From the NCBI GenBank assembly GCA_008921705.1, contig VFFE01007854.1, forward strand, positions 375,214 to 439,213: a DNA stretch of 64,000 nt. Reading direction: 5' to 3'. Shown piece by piece: positions 47,381 to 59,249 of the stretch. The stretch is from Burhinus oedicnemus. Lineage: Eukaryota; Chordata; Aves; Charadriiformes; Burhinidae. The position numbers and the translations under genes were made by a program. Below the pieces are notes generated by a model. That model did no database searches. It had not been told where the DNA came from and saw nothing but the letters and a program-made list of their open reading frames with translations. How positions within the stretch are numbered: position 1 is the first letter of the stretch; each line of letters starts with the position of its first letter.

Positions 47381-47823
47381 CTAGTGGAGGATCACCAAGA
47401 TGGCTGGGGATGGAGCACATGGCATAAAAGAAGAGGCTGAGGGTCCTGGACTGTCTCAGTTTTAAGAAGACAAGATTCAAGATCACTTATGACATTAGGT
47501 ACCTCAGCTACCTTATGAGGGTGTGTAGAGAAGACCGAATCAGACTCTTCTCAGAGGTGCACAGCAACAGGACTAAGGCAACAGACAGGAAAACTCTAAT
47601 AAGATATTAGGGACTTTTTTTTTTTCACCTTAAGGGTGGTCAAACAGTGGAAGATAGGCCGTAGCGGCTGTAAAATCTCCATCCTTGGGAACAGGCAAAA
47701 CTCAAAGAGATGAGATCCTGAACAATTTACCCTAAGTTCAAGGATGGGTCTGCTTTGATCAAGAGGTTGAACCAAGTGATCTCCAGACTTTTTTTAAAAC
47801 CCAAATAATGTTTCTATGGTTTA
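47381..47823 (+). mobile_element. Old CR1 LINE fragment (plus strand)
   Basis: The CR1 order can be followed at moderate divergence: 'atcaccaagatggctgggg', 'agaagaggctgagggtcctgg', 'ctcttctcagaggtgcacagc' with 'aacaggactaaggcaac', then 'caccttaagggtggtcaaac', 'tctccatccttggga' and finally 'gatctccagac'. The final octamer is degraded (AATAATGTTTCTATGG). Many indels and a T-run near 47618-47628 break the frame. It is older than the copies at 51 and 11.5 kb but younger than the ancient ones at 35.6 and 37 kb. Confidence 0.8.
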
Positions 47824-48661
47824 TCATAACTCAAGCTAGACGTCTTAGCTCTCTCCATAAAGTGCACCCCGCCATCCTAATAAAGATAGCTGTGTTTAAT
47901 GGCCCTGACGTGTCTGTCTCTCTCTCTCCAATGATAATAGGGGGACTCTGGACAAATACCTGAGCCTATTAGATATGTAAAGTTAACTGAGATGAAATAT
48001 ATCATTAGACACCCAGGCCTCACTGTGATGAACAGAAGTGCTTGTTTCTCTCTGTTTCCTACAGCAGGAGCTCCAGACTTTGCACACTCCTAACACTTTG
48101 ATTAAACCCGGGGCTAACTCTGTTTCCTTCACCTGTGTTTCTTGAGACACCTTGGATATCTGGGCCATGCCCAGAGACCAGCATCTCAAGTGGCACTTCA
48201 CACCCACATGTGGGCAATGAACTCAAGCCCATGCTATTAGATGGGATAAATCCAGTTCCAAGTGTCTTCCCAGTAAGCATGTAAAGAAAAAGTAGCTTTT
48301 TCTAGTGGCTATTTGGACCTTTGCCTCAGCCAGTCAAGATCATAAAGAACTGAATAAAGACAGACATTAATATACTATTATGTACATTATACATTAATAG
48401 TGTCCTGCAGCTCCCATTGTGATACATGTGACTGAATTTTCCCAGGAAGTGGGTTGCCACGTCTTCTATAGAAAATGTGTTTCTGCTGTTAAAAAAGGGA
48501 AAAAAGACTGAAAACTGAAAGTCTGGGTTTTCAGATGGAATGCTTTCAGAGTTTGTAGGGGAAACTTGAAGGTTTTCACATTCTTGACAAAAATTTCCTG
48601 TTTTCCACAGAAGGTGCACGCCTCTTCTGATAAAGTTTATGCACATCCACAGTTGTCAGTT

Positions 48662-48848
48662 CAGAATCATAGAAACATAGAACTATTGAATCGTTTAGGT
48701 TGGAAAAGACCCTTAAGATCATCAGGTCCAACCATTAACCTAACACTGCCAAGTCCACCACTAAAACATGTCCATAAGCACCTCATGTACATGTCTTCTA
48801 AGCACCTCCAGGGATGGTGACTCAACCACTTCCCTGGGCAGCCTGTAG
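48662..48848 (-). mobile_element. CR1 LINE 3' fragment (minus strand)
   Basis: The plus strand begins with a run of degenerate terminal octamers (AGAATCAT, AGAAACAT, AGAACTATT). TTTAGGTTGGAAAAGACCC, TTAAGATCATCAGGTCCAAC, the AACACTGCCAAGTCCACC block and CTCCAGGGATGGTGACTC follow. This is the reverse complement of a CR1 3' region, truncated after about 185 bases, with no coding part left. The same tail type occurs at 1.73 kb and in the outer element at 11.3 kb. Confidence 0.92.
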
Positions 48849-48854
48849 TATGGT

Positions 48855-49745
48855 CAAGAGAGAAATATTTTGGCCAGGCCTTAAGAATGCACCAAAGAAG
48901 AGATGTCTGTAAAGAGGCCTATTACTTTTGAGCTTATAGATCCTAAATGAATCCCTTATATCCCTTCATGAAATGCTCCAGAAGGGTCAAAGCTTCAGGG
49001 AGGTGTAAACAGGTGAGGTTTAGGCCTATCATTCACAATATGCTGGAAGGAGAAACTGAATGTTTGCCGGTGCTGCTGGGCTTGTCGCAGGTAAGAAGAA
49101 GGTGATGTGTGACTGTTGCAGCCCTGTTGACAAACTAACTTGTGCAGACACCATGCTGAGGGTTAGATTTTTGACAAATGCTGCTGGCTTAGCTCTCTCG
49201 GTTAGAGGGTGTGAGCAAAAACATCACAACCAAAGAAGCCAAGTCTAACCGACAGCGATGTGCCAGAGATGGTTCCCCCTCTTCTGCCATTGCAAGGGTG
49301 TCTTCGTTTGCGTACATTGCTGTTACCACAGTATGATGTTATCTTCAATGTGTGAAGTGGCATCGTGTCAGGTTTAGTGACATAGAGGACAAAACCAAGG
49401 AAGAGCCATCCTGGGAAGCTGCAGCTGTGAACACACTTCCCAGCCAACCTCCTCTGTACGGGGGTCCGCACTGGCAGCAGACCCATGGGAAGCTCTGCTG
49501 TGGCCTTTCTTGGAGACTGAAACATCCTGGCATTATTCATTTTGGCATACTGACTCACAGGCAGAGGGGATATCGGTGTGTCCAATGCATACCTCCCATC
49601 GCATAGGAAAAAAAAAAAAAAAAGACAGGAATGAATGGTATAAACCTTACGTTCAAAATGTGATATTGACTGTTTCTACCAGTTTGTCAGCTTTGATTTT
49701 TTCCAGGTGGCCAAGGCTGGAATAACCTGTAACGCTGATTAGGCT
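48855..49745. other. Unique DNA, no gene seen
   Basis: About 0.9 kb. A 127-codon minus frame at 49202-49585 overlaps two other open frames and has no recognised domain. A poly-A run lies near 49609-49623. Confidence 0.4.
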
Positions 49746-49749
49746 GTGG

Positions 49750-49925
49750 GTCCTATGGAGCCCTCTTGATCTATACAGGGAGGGGTAATCACCCCCTTTT
49801 TATAGCGGGGGAAACTGAGGCACGGGGAGGGGATGCTAACCAACGAGAGTTACAGTACCACAGCCTGCGAGGGAAACCAGCTCTCCTGACTCCCCAGCGT
49901 TTGCCTTTTAACCGCTAGACCGTGA
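49750..49925 (-). mobile_element. CORE-SINE/MIR-like element (minus strand)
   Basis: GGGGTAATCACCCCC and ATAGCGGGGGAAACTGAGGC lead to ACGGGGAGGGGATGC. The distal part is CCAGCTCTCCTGACTCCCCA, then CTTTTAACCGCTAGACCGTG. This follows the antisense CORE-SINE order through to the tRNA-like end ('ctcctgactccc', 'taaccactagacc'). It is the best preserved SINE of the window at its tRNA-derived end. Confidence 0.78.
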
Positions 49926-50439
49926 ATCCTGTTTGCTTTGTTTTCTTGGGTTTTGCGCATGTTTGTTTTCCCCTTTCATGTACCTAATGCCGCTGGTCCG
50001 TAGCAGGCAGCGGACAGCTGACAGATTACAGCAGCGCCTGGCTGAAATGGGAGGCAAGATGCTTCACCAGCTCCAGGGTCTGGCTCCCTCCCATTCGTGC
50101 TCGTATAACATCCCTGGGGCAAGGACAACAATTGCCTAAATGGAAAAAGGAAACATTTCCTGTGTCTTTAACTCCTTTTAGTGCAGTTTGGCACCTTCAA
50201 AGAAAGCAGCCTGCTTAGCTGACAGTCAGCCAGCACTCAGCAGGTCTTCAGAAACTTGCCATTTTGGTAGACAAATCCATCGGAAACTGCACTTTGGGAG
50301 CATAACTCAGCACTCCCAGGGAGCTAGGAAATACTTGTTGACCTCTCCGATACCCACGAGCCCAAACTGCATAGCAAAGTGGTTTTAAACAGACCACCCC
50401 CCTCGGATTGGTTTTCACTCTCACTTCACGTAACTTCAT

Positions 50440-50625
50440 TTTAGACTCCCTCCTCGCCGTTCGTTACCGTCTACGTGCACAGGTACTGATGAATCATCTT
50501 CACTTCCGTACTTCTCCGTCCTTCCACTGAAGGCTCCAGTTCAGAGATCAGAGAAAAAGAGAGGCAGAGAGAGACGGGGCCACCAGCGCGAGCGCCTTAG
50601 GAGCCGCTTGCTCTTTCTCTTTGCC
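50440..50625. promoter_or_regulatory. CpG-enriched patch
   Basis: About 14 CpGs lie in 185 bases, including CGCCGTTCGTTACCGTCTACG and CAGCGCGAGCGCC, with a purine-rich AGAGAGGCAGAGAGAG part. It is small and isolated. No start site or exon could be linked to it, so regulation is inference. Confidence 0.2.
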
Positions 50626-50766
50626 TCACAGCATCTGCAAAACTGTTAAACCACAGTCCTGCCTAGTTTACTGGCAGGGAGGATTGGCCTAAGCCAGAGA
50701 AGCAAAGGTTTTTTGCAACTGCTTAAAGTGTGTGTGTGGGCATTGTTTTTGGCTTTATTTCCCCTC

Positions 50767-50783
50767 TTTTTTTTTTTTTTTTT
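50767..50783. repeat. Poly-T run
   Basis: Seventeen T followed by C/T-rich sequence, about 170 bases left of a CR1 5' truncation point. It is not part of the CR1. Confidence 0.85.
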
Positions 50784-50952
50784 CTTCTTTTCCATTTTTC
50801 CAGCTGTGGGCTCACATCTTGTTTCCAGTGTTATCATATCAGAAAACAAAATTGTAATAATTTTGTGTGCATAGGAAAATGGCTCTGTTAACATTGACAG
50901 ATGCTTTAAATCCTTATATGAGTTTTTTCCTGCTTTGATGTCTCATGCAGTT

Positions 50953-51275
50953 GCTATGAGGACAGGCTGGGAGAGTTGGGGTTGTTCAGCCTGGAGAAGA
51001 GAAGGCTCCGGGGAGACCTTATAGCAGCCTTCCAGTATCTGAAGGGGGCCTACAAGAAAGCTGGAGAGGGACTTTTTACGAGGGCGTGTAGTGATAGGAC
51101 GAGGAGTAATGGCTTTAAACTGGAAGAGGGGAGATTTAGATTAGATCTCAGGAAGAAATTTTTCACTCTGAGGGTGGTGAGACACTGGCACAGGTTGCCC
51201 AGGGAAGTTGTGGCTGCCCCATTCCTGGAAGCGTTCAAGGCCAGGTTGGATGGGGCTTTGAGCAGCCAGGTCTAG
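50953..51275 (+). pseudogene. CR1 ORF2 C-terminal remnant, frame intact
   Basis: The open frame encodes [40 protein letters not shown], then [30 protein letters not shown] and a final [13 protein letters not shown] with stop at 51273-51275. These are the last 100 or so residues of CR1 ORF2. No endonuclease or catalytic polymerase part is present, so it has no enzymatic function. Confidence 0.88.
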
Positions 51276-51369
51276 TGGGAGGTGTCCCTGCCCATGGCAG
51301 GGGGGTTGGAACTAGATGATCTTTAAGGTCCCTTCCAACCAAGCCATTCTATGATTCTATGATTCTATA
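50953..51369 (+). mobile_element. CR1 LINE fragment, 5'-truncated, well preserved
   Basis: This copy begins at TATGAGGACAGGCTGGGAGA within ORF2 and ends with ACTAGATGATCTTTAAGGTC followed by two and a half ATTCTATG-type units. It looks like the best-preserved CR1 in the window: the ORF2 C-terminal frame is unbroken and the tail is near canonical. It belongs to the same tail type (TTTAAGGTCCC) as the inserted copy at 11.3-11.8 kb. Its left flank is unique sequence, with no evident long target duplication. Confidence 0.95.
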
Positions 51370-51379
51370 TCCACAACTG

Positions 51380-53280
51380 GCCTTAGTGCAGGTTTGATTT
51401 CCACTGATAATGCTCACCACTGAAAGTTAGACTTAGAAATGCCTTTGGGTTTAAAAAGCTGAAATGCCTTAAAAGTTACTTACATACATCAGTCCCAGGA
51501 AGAACCCTCACTATATTTTAAATAACCCAGTAGTGTTTTCAGGGCAGCAGAGGATGACTGGTTATTACTGGTGCTTTCAGTGTGTGTCCTATGGTCCAAA
51601 TTGGTGGCCAAAACTCCACTGGGCTCAGTGTTACATAAAACCAGCTCAAAGATAGGTCCTGCTCCAAAAAGCTGAGAAGAGAAGTGGGTTTGTGTCCAGG
51701 CTGTATAAAAATATTGAACAGAGCGGTCTTTCCTTGGAGAACAGGACCTCCCTGCCACGCAGCATTGATCCCAAAGTCGGGGGCCTGGGTTCCCTGCAAA
51801 GTCTGCAGAGAGAAAAGCTCCTTCAGAGCTGCCTTCACGTGTCCCCTGCCCATCAGCTTTCTTAAATGTAGGCAGTGAGATACATACCCGTGACCATACC
51901 CTCTTCAGGGGAATGAACTCCTCTTATCATGCTTATTTATGAGGATATTGTCTATTAGGTTTAAGGACCTGTAGCTGATGCTGTAGGACAAAAAATAATA
52001 ATAAATGGATACAGACTAGGAAACACCTGAAATGTCAGTATTATCTCCGGATGCCAGAGGCAAAGCACTTACTGGGATTATTCTCATATTATTTTGCCAT
52101 TAGAGATTCTAATTAAAATGCAAGCCCTGACTGAGCTGGGCACTGCTAACATACAGTCTCCAATCGAGAAAAGCTATGATTTTAGGTCTTACTGTGTTAA
52201 GGAGGGTTGTGCTGCGTTTGAGCAGGTCTTAGTAAAGTCAGAAGGATGAAAAAAGGGAGAAAAACTGGGTTTGAGTGCTGGAGAGCCTCGTTCACCTGCT
52301 CCGCCTCCCCCAAATGAAGCAAGATGCTGTATGAAATATTTTCTTTCCTTTTCTCTTTCCCTTTCCTGGGGAAGGCGGAGAGTCAGGCAGTTCTCGGTGG
52401 CAAGAGATCTCACCATCCCGCAAAAGCAGGGATCTTTCGCTGGCCCAGGGAATGATGTAGTATCCTGGCGTGAAGGGTGTGAATGAGGCCACATGGTAAA
52501 TGTCACGGGAGCTGCGGGTCTGCTCGGCAGTGGGTGCGAAAGAGCAAGAGTGAGGACAGTTGTGCTGAAAGGAGATCCTGTGAATGAGGTGTGACTGAAG
52601 CGCCGGGTGGCCCCGTGGCAGCCTCCTGCTATTTAACGGGCAACCGGGGAGACGCACGTGGCTTTTAGCAGCATCTGTGGCATTCTGGTTCTTTCACAAG
52701 CTCAAGAGAGAATGAGAAAACTCTGCTTTATTTCATCTCCTGAATGTTAGTGGCGAAGAATTTTTTCAGGCCTTTTCTCCAAAAGCTGATTTTGCTGACC
52801 TCATATAGCCATCATTTGGCCCTGCTGGCCAATTTATTGGTCCACTGGCAAATAAAGACCTGGCACGTCCATCAACCTGCTAGGCTTATTTGAAGTTGTT
52901 CTTGATGCAAATGCCATCAAAGTCTGCATTTTCTTTTTTTTCCCCACTGTTACCAGTGGAAATTACATGTTTGAAAGAATCACAGGTTTTACGTAAGTGC
53001 TGTGCTCTTGTGGTGTAATGGGAAGAGTCCTCAGTCACTAAAGGAAAGTTTATTCAAAAATTACTTGTCCTGTCTCTTGCCAGGACTGTCTGATGTCAAA
53101 GGAACGAGAGTCAGCAGCCTCCTCAAATAAGTCTACTTATTTTTTTGTGCCATGTCTTCTCTAGGGAGAACTTCATACAACCTTGTGACAGTTTCAACTC
53201 TGACTTTGAATAAGAGCCAGTGAGAAATTTCTTACTTGAAGTTTCTTTGGAAAACACTTATTCATTCAAACTGAGATGTT
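51380..53280. other. Unique DNA, no gene seen
   Basis: About 1.9 kb. Frames of up to 121 codons at 51489-51878 and 52189-52657 occur on both strands over the same bases and show no known domain. No repeats were recognised. Confidence 0.4.
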
Positions 53281-53288
53281 TTTTGGGG

Positions 53289-53344
53289 AAAAAAAAAAAC
53301 AACAACAACTAAAAAACACCACCCCCCAAAAAAAAAAAAAAAAA
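53289..53344. repeat. A-rich low-complexity tract
   Basis: A run of A, a CAACAACAAC part, ACACCACCCCCC, and another run of about 17 A. It is simple sequence with no LINE or SINE body attached on either side. Confidence 0.85.
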
Positions 53345-53629
53345 GCCAAACAAGTTGGTTTGGTTGAATTTCTTATTTCAAAATTTAAAAGAAAAGCTTT
53401 CAGGAGACATCATTTTGACCTTTCTTTTTCAAAAGACACGTTAAAATGAAAGCACTTTTTGTTTGAGCTGCTTAACCCTAGTAGTTCCTAAATACCTAAA
53501 CCATTTCTGAAAATGAATCCAGATCCTCGAAAGGACCCAAGTGTTTCTCTGCCTTTTAGGAGGAGACAGATGCATCAGGCTTCTGCCTAGCAGGGTTTCA
53601 GGGATGCCTGCCAATGGCAGGAGCACATC

Positions 53630-53705
53630 CAAGTCCCTCACTGAACATGGGTTTGAGCCCAGGTTTCTCATACCCCAGAATAATGCCCTAATCACCAATT
53701 CACAT
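53630..53705 (-). mobile_element. Possible tRNA-derived SINE head relic (minus strand)
   Basis: ATGGGTTTGAGCCCAGGTTT, CTCATACCCCAGAATAATGC and CTAATCACCAATTCAC look like an antisense tRNA-like head ('gggttcgaacccaggtctcc', 'gtgccctaaccact'). The body cannot be followed with confidence. GGTTTGAGCCC resembles a B-box, but no intact tRNA gene is present. Confidence 0.4.
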
Positions 53706-54639
53706 CTGTTACCTGACTCACAGGGGAGCACCGTGCCTGCGATGGAGATGTCTGTGGGTGGTGGACGTGCCTCCTCCTGGGTCTCTGCTGGATGAGGAGG
53801 AGGTTTCCAGCACAGGCTGAAGCCTCTGCTCTGCTCCAGAGTCCTCTACACAAGACAGGACTAGATGTGCCCATGGGTTGTGTCCGACAGGATCTGGTCC
53901 TTGGGCAGAAGAGAGATGCCAGGATGACAACAAATGAGATTTCTCTCATCCAGAGGGGAAGATGGACTAGGGGGCAAAGAAATGAAGCTCAGGTGTGGTG
54001 TATGAGGTTGGGCAGGACCCATTCTGGGTAAGAACCCCAAAGCTGATAGAAAACAGTTCAGTATTTTCCACAGCCAGGAATCCCACCCTTGTTTTCAGTG
54101 AGCAACCTGTGCTTGAGCTGCAAACTAGTCCTCCTCTGCTTTCCTGTGACACGGGGATGCGTCTGACGCTTCTGCTTGTGATCGATTTTTCATTTTGCTT
54201 TTCAGATTTAAGAAATGCAAGAACAATAGCAGAAACGCTCCAATAAATATTTACCCCATCTTAAAAAAAAAAAAAAGAACAAAACCGAGAAACAACACTA
54301 AAACACCAAATCAATTCTAGGAGTAAATAAGGCATTTCTACAGACGTGACTGAGAAAGGGTCAGGCTGCAGTCAGCTACAGAAAGCACTGGTGGTGGTGG
54401 GAGAGTCTGACAAGGTGGAGTCCGGGGGTGGAAGAGAAGGTCATTTTGTCAAGGCAGGGAAGCTATGACTACTTAGAGCAGCTGAGGATCTGACTGTCTA
54501 CAAACAGACACGATGGCGATGACGAAGGTCACAGAGGACACTCATGAGGCCTGCTGGATGGAAACACTTTTCTTTCCACCACTCACTGCTGTAGAAAGTG
54601 AAAAAGAGAAAGCAAGCCTGTTTTCTCTCGATTCAGTAA

Positions 54640-55110
54640 GTCTGCTGCGCGCTCCATCTTCCTCGAGCCCTGCGCTTTGGCAGTCCCCTCGTGAGCTGCG
54701 ATCTCTCATTTTGCTCCCGTTCAACCTGTGAAGAGCAGCAGTTGGAAACGGATGCTGAGAGGCGCCGCACGCGATGGCTTACCTCTCAGATGGAGGAGGC
54801 AGCGTTTGGAAAGTGCTCGGAGGAGCTGAGCTGGAGCCAGGAGCCGTGCCCTCTCCTCTGCAGCTCTGAGCCCCTGCTGAGTGATGGGGAGGAAATATCT
54901 TAGCTGTGAAGATTGGCAGGGTTTATTAGCTCACGCTCAAATTCACTAATGCCAGGCGACTTTCCGCTGCGCGAGGCTGATTTCATCTGTGCGTTCCCGA
55001 ATATGCCATCCAGGCGAGCTTTTTCACTGCCGTAAGAGAAAGGTCCCAGTCAAGACCCTGGTGGTGAGCACAGCTGGGACGCACAGGTGTGGGTTTACGA
55101 GGAGAGGGGA
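54640..55110. promoter_or_regulatory. CpG-rich patch (CpG-island-like)
   Basis: I count about 25-28 CpGs in about 470 bases, with the densest part at 54640-55030. Local GC is slightly above 50%, so observed/expected is close to 0.9, well above the window background. Several overlapping short frames occur in both strands, as expected for GC-rich DNA. It could be an orphan CpG island, an alternative promoter or an enhancer. No exon or splice signal was tied to it. Confidence 0.3.
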
Positions 55111-55199
55111 AAGAAGGGGGCTTCAGGTCCTCATTAGCCTCCATCTCCTTTCCTTTACGGCCAAAGTTCTCGTGCTCCCAGCCTAGCTGTGTGGCTTTT

Positions 55200-58100
55200 C
55201 TCCTCAGCAGTGCTGTGGGGAGAATGAGATGGTGAGAAGAGCAAGCATGGGGACAAGCCTAATGCATGACGTGGTAACGGTGGGAAGAGAGGGGATCAGC
55301 CCTCTCCACTGACACTGGGGCTTCTTCTTTCCCTGGGTACCCAAAACACCAAGGCCAGACATTTCTCCACACCCCAAAATAGTGCTTTCCTTGGCTCCTG
55401 GCTAGGATATTGGCTTGTTTTTCTGCAGGCTCCCAAGTAGCGTGTCTCCCCCTCTCCTGGAGGTACTGCTACTGTCACGTCCCTGCCTTAACGTTTCAAC
55501 TTCTCCCTTGGCTCAACATCTCTCTTGCCAAGAGAGCTACCAATATATGGGGTTCAACATTAAAAGAGAAACTTTTGGTAGACCTCTTTTTTTTCTTCCC
55601 TTTCTGACCTGCCCTGGGTGACACCGCCTCCTCTCTTGTCACCCCCCAACATGCACATCAGCTGTCTTAAGTTAATATCCACAGCTTCGTGCAAGTTGGA
55701 CAAAATATTTAGCCGTTGAACTCTCCCTTCTTGCTCTCTGACCTTACCGAGCTACTGGCCGCTTTGTGTCACGGCATTGCTTTGCACTGCAGCTGCGCTG
55801 CACTGCACCTTCCTGCCTCTGAGAATTTGGACTCCTTTTAGCGTGATTCCTTAGAAAGATGCCTTTTTGCATCTAGACTTAATGTGGGTGCAGGATAAAG
55901 GCTGGACCACTGACGTGGGGAGAAAACAGGCTGTGGGCAACGCCTGCTAACCCAACAGGCAGTTCGGTCTGTCCTGCCCTGCCTCTTACACAGCTATTCC
56001 CACTGAAGGAATATTTTGTGTAGGCATCTCGCTGGCACGGGAGAAAGGGTCCAGGACCACAGGAGCTGCAGCCCAAATCCCTGTCACTATTCAGTAGACT
56101 GAACAGTATACTGAATATTCCTCCTGAGACCTTGCAGGCTGACCCCAGCGTACCCGACTACCGCAGCACGAAGAAGGGTGAGCTGGGCAAGGGAAGGTGC
56201 TTGTGTTCAGCTTTCCTCCTCCTTACTCCTACGTGTGACAACACTTCGAGACCGCTCAAAAAGCTGATTTGGGCACTGTTCATCTCTGTGCTTCACCAGA
56301 GTGGCACCAAAAGGGAACTTCCTCTATTCTTTAGTTGCATCCTCTCATGTTTTACTTCCAACCAAAAAATGCCCATGCCCTGTCTCCTGCGTGCACAAGA
56401 AATTTTGGCCTGTTACCTACGAGTATGAGGGAGGAAAAAAAACCTAAAAGAAAAAAAGAGGGGGAAAAAAAAGCTATAAAAGGGAGTTAGTTTCTTTGGC
56501 TAGCACTGTCACTGAAAAATGTGCTGCTGCTTTTTTTTTTTTTTGCTTTTTCAGGTTACAGAGCAATTTCTGTGTTATGATGGAGTCAGCTCACAGTGCT
56601 AAGCTCCAGAGTTGTGGTTAATTAGTAGCTGGTTTAGGAAATTATGTTATCATTACCTCATCCTTTCTTAGCTTAGCAGCTTTCCTTCTCTCCCACCTCT
56701 CTCCCTTCTCCATCCCCTCCAACCTTCCCTGCCCAGGGATATTATTTTTCTTAATGACAGCTATGTCGCACATACAAACTCAAATCTCCTAAACACACCT
56801 CAGCATCTCGGGTCTCCAGTAGTTTGAAAACCCACATGAATTAACTTTTTTGGCATGGAGACTGACCAAAGAAAACCAAACCCAAACAAAAAATACGTTG
56901 TTCTTCGCTTTCCCCTCACCGTGGTGGTTTTCCGCTGGCTCTTGCCCATGAAGCTCCGTACCAGGCACCGAGTCTGATGCTGGGCTGACCTCCACCTGCC
57001 CTGTGTTTGTTGATGATGAACACGTTTGCTTCCACCTCTGCCATCCTCCCCCATGCAGAAAGCAAAAAGGGGAAAACAAACAGCAGGAAGGAGCAAACAA
57101 CCAGGTCCCCTCAACAAGTGGTGGCAACGTGCAGAGTTAAAAAGAAAAAAACATGGAGGGGGAGATTAAAACCACAACTTAACAGGGGATTTTCTAGTGG
57201 CATACTTTGAAACCAGACACTTGCTATTAATGGCAGAGGAGGAAGGGGAGTGGGAGTTCAGAGATAGAGACCTTGGGTTTACTGGTGCTCAACCCTGCAC
57301 ATAGACAGGCCTTGTCTGGATCTACATAGCGTCTCAGGGTGAAAACCCAGGGTAGATGCATGGGAGCAGCACTCATCTACCAAGTTTGGGCCCAGAATAA
57401 ATTTAAATTGGTCTTTTGTTACTTTCCTTCCATCCATCTATCAGTGTTAGGGTCATTTTAGTTATTTGTCCTCCTTAATGTGTTGGAGGTCTGTGTTGTC
57501 ACGTATTGTGAGACCCAGCCACCTTGGGGAAGGGTGGCTGATGTGGAATCCTCTGGAGCACAAAGCTCTGAGCTGCCGAAGCTTGAGCTGAAGCTCTGAA
57601 TCACCTTGTTGATGGGAGCCGCATGCAATTCCCCTGTAACTGAGCACAAAGAAACATTTGTGTCACCCACCCACCACTTGGTTGCTCTTGCTGTGCAAAA
57701 TATAAGCATTTCACCAAACGTTGTTTTCGTTCTCCTTTTCTACCTTGGTTGTTTTTTTTTTCAATTCCCTCTATCTTGGTCTCTCATACCCACACAATGA
57801 GCACGCTTGGGTAGATTATCTCTGTTGTCTCCTCTAAGAGGGACTAGATCTGGATTGTGACCTTCAAGACAGCACCTCACACATTGTCTCTACTGATTTC
57901 TTCTCCTACCTTATGCCAATTCCCCCTTCTCTACAGCGTTCACACCTCTCAAGCATTTGCAGACTGGGTGGGGCTGGCTCACAAGTTAGTCATTTTTCAC
58001 CAAGCCGCTCATGGTTTTTGCGGCTTTTGCCAGCCCTAAAAACTCGTGCTGCTCTTCTCTGCACCCCTCCTACTCAACACGGATGTGAGGGACCTGGAAA

Positions 58101-58905
58101 TGCGTGTAATAATCCACACACACCATCCTTGCAGCTCGCGGGAGAAGGACTTTCACTCCCCAATGGTGATCGCAATTTTGAGACAGGCCAAAATCACCCA
58201 GGCTTTTGCTATATCACATTTCAAGGCAGAACTATCTGTTGCCTCTCAGGCAGTCTTTAGGCTAGGCAAATAGGTTGTGTCTGAAAATAAATAAATGTGT
58301 TACTGAATTTTAAACAGGACTTTGCACTGAGGATAAATCAAGCTTCAAATCATATGAGCTGGCTGTAGCCAGCACCAGCAGTGGGATGTGTGGGGAAGGC
58401 TAATACGTGAATTTCTTCCGTACACTTGGCACTAATTCCCACTGAAAATTGCATGAGTTGAAACACGTTAAAATTTTTCTGGAAGTGTTGTGTGTCTCAT
58501 CGAACATCTTCTCTCCCCAGGTTTGTCCTCAGTGAACAGTGTATTTCAAAGGCTTTTGTCAGTCATTGTGTTTGTTTCTGTTTTCCAAGGAGGAACGTCC
58601 TTTCCATCTCTGCTGCCCGGGCAGTGCATCTCCCAGGGCAGCTTTCTGCTGTAGCTCTGTCCCAACACATGGGTCAGGGTTATGATGGCCCCAGAAAGAG
58701 GACCTGTGGGACACCACGGTGGGGCGTGAGAAGGACAATGTTTCCAGGAGATTCACACCACTCTACTTGTCCTGCCACGAGGCATTGGAAGCATCTATCC
58801 AGCTCCTACACCCATCCATCCTCTTATTTTCTGTGCATGTGAGGTTTCTGGGGTCCCTTACTTGCTGAAGGGCCCAGGGCTTCATCCTGGTGGTTCTTAT
58901 GGTGG
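55200..58905. other. Unique DNA, no gene seen
   Basis: About 3.7 kb with no recognised mobile element and only short A/T tracts (near 56435-56470 and 56530-56545). Frames of up to 116 codons overlap on both strands and match no family I know. Confidence 0.4.
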
Positions 58906-58909
58906 TTTT

Positions 58910-59241
58910 CAGCATTTCTCAACCATCATGTTATCACCATCGGGGTGGGATGGTGAGAGCCAAAGGCAGCACTTAAGCTCTGCAGAGTAAGTGACCTTAA
59001 CCAAGGAGAGGACCTACCCCTTTCCCTGTTTGCTGAGAGATGACAAACCATGGGGCTCTTTGCCAGGCCAGAAGCACAGCAAGGTGCCCGCTGGGACCTG
59101 GGCTGGGAGCCAGCTCCGAAGCGCGGCTGGAGCTGGAGGCAATGTCCAGACATGTGGGCATCTCTTCTGCTAACGCACCCGGCTCTGCCGCGTCCAACGT
59201 GCCCCAGGGACACGGCTGAAAGCTATTGCGAATCCCTGGTG
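58910..59241. mobile_element. Possible non-autonomous hAT-type DNA transposon relic
   Basis: The left edge CAGCATTTCTCAACC resembles hAT termini of the form CAG..TTCTCAACC. The right edge, read on the minus strand, is CAGGGATTCGCAA, also hAT-like. The length of about 330 bases suits a non-autonomous copy. An 8-base target duplication was not convincing (GTGGTTTT against GTGTAGAC). This is a weak call from terminal similarity only. Confidence 0.3.
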
Positions 59242-59249
59242 TAGACGCT

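Noticed and set aside
53640..53700. tRNA gene from the B-box-like GGTTTGAGCCC
   Set aside because: No cloverleaf arms or A-box at the right distance. The context fits a decayed SINE head.
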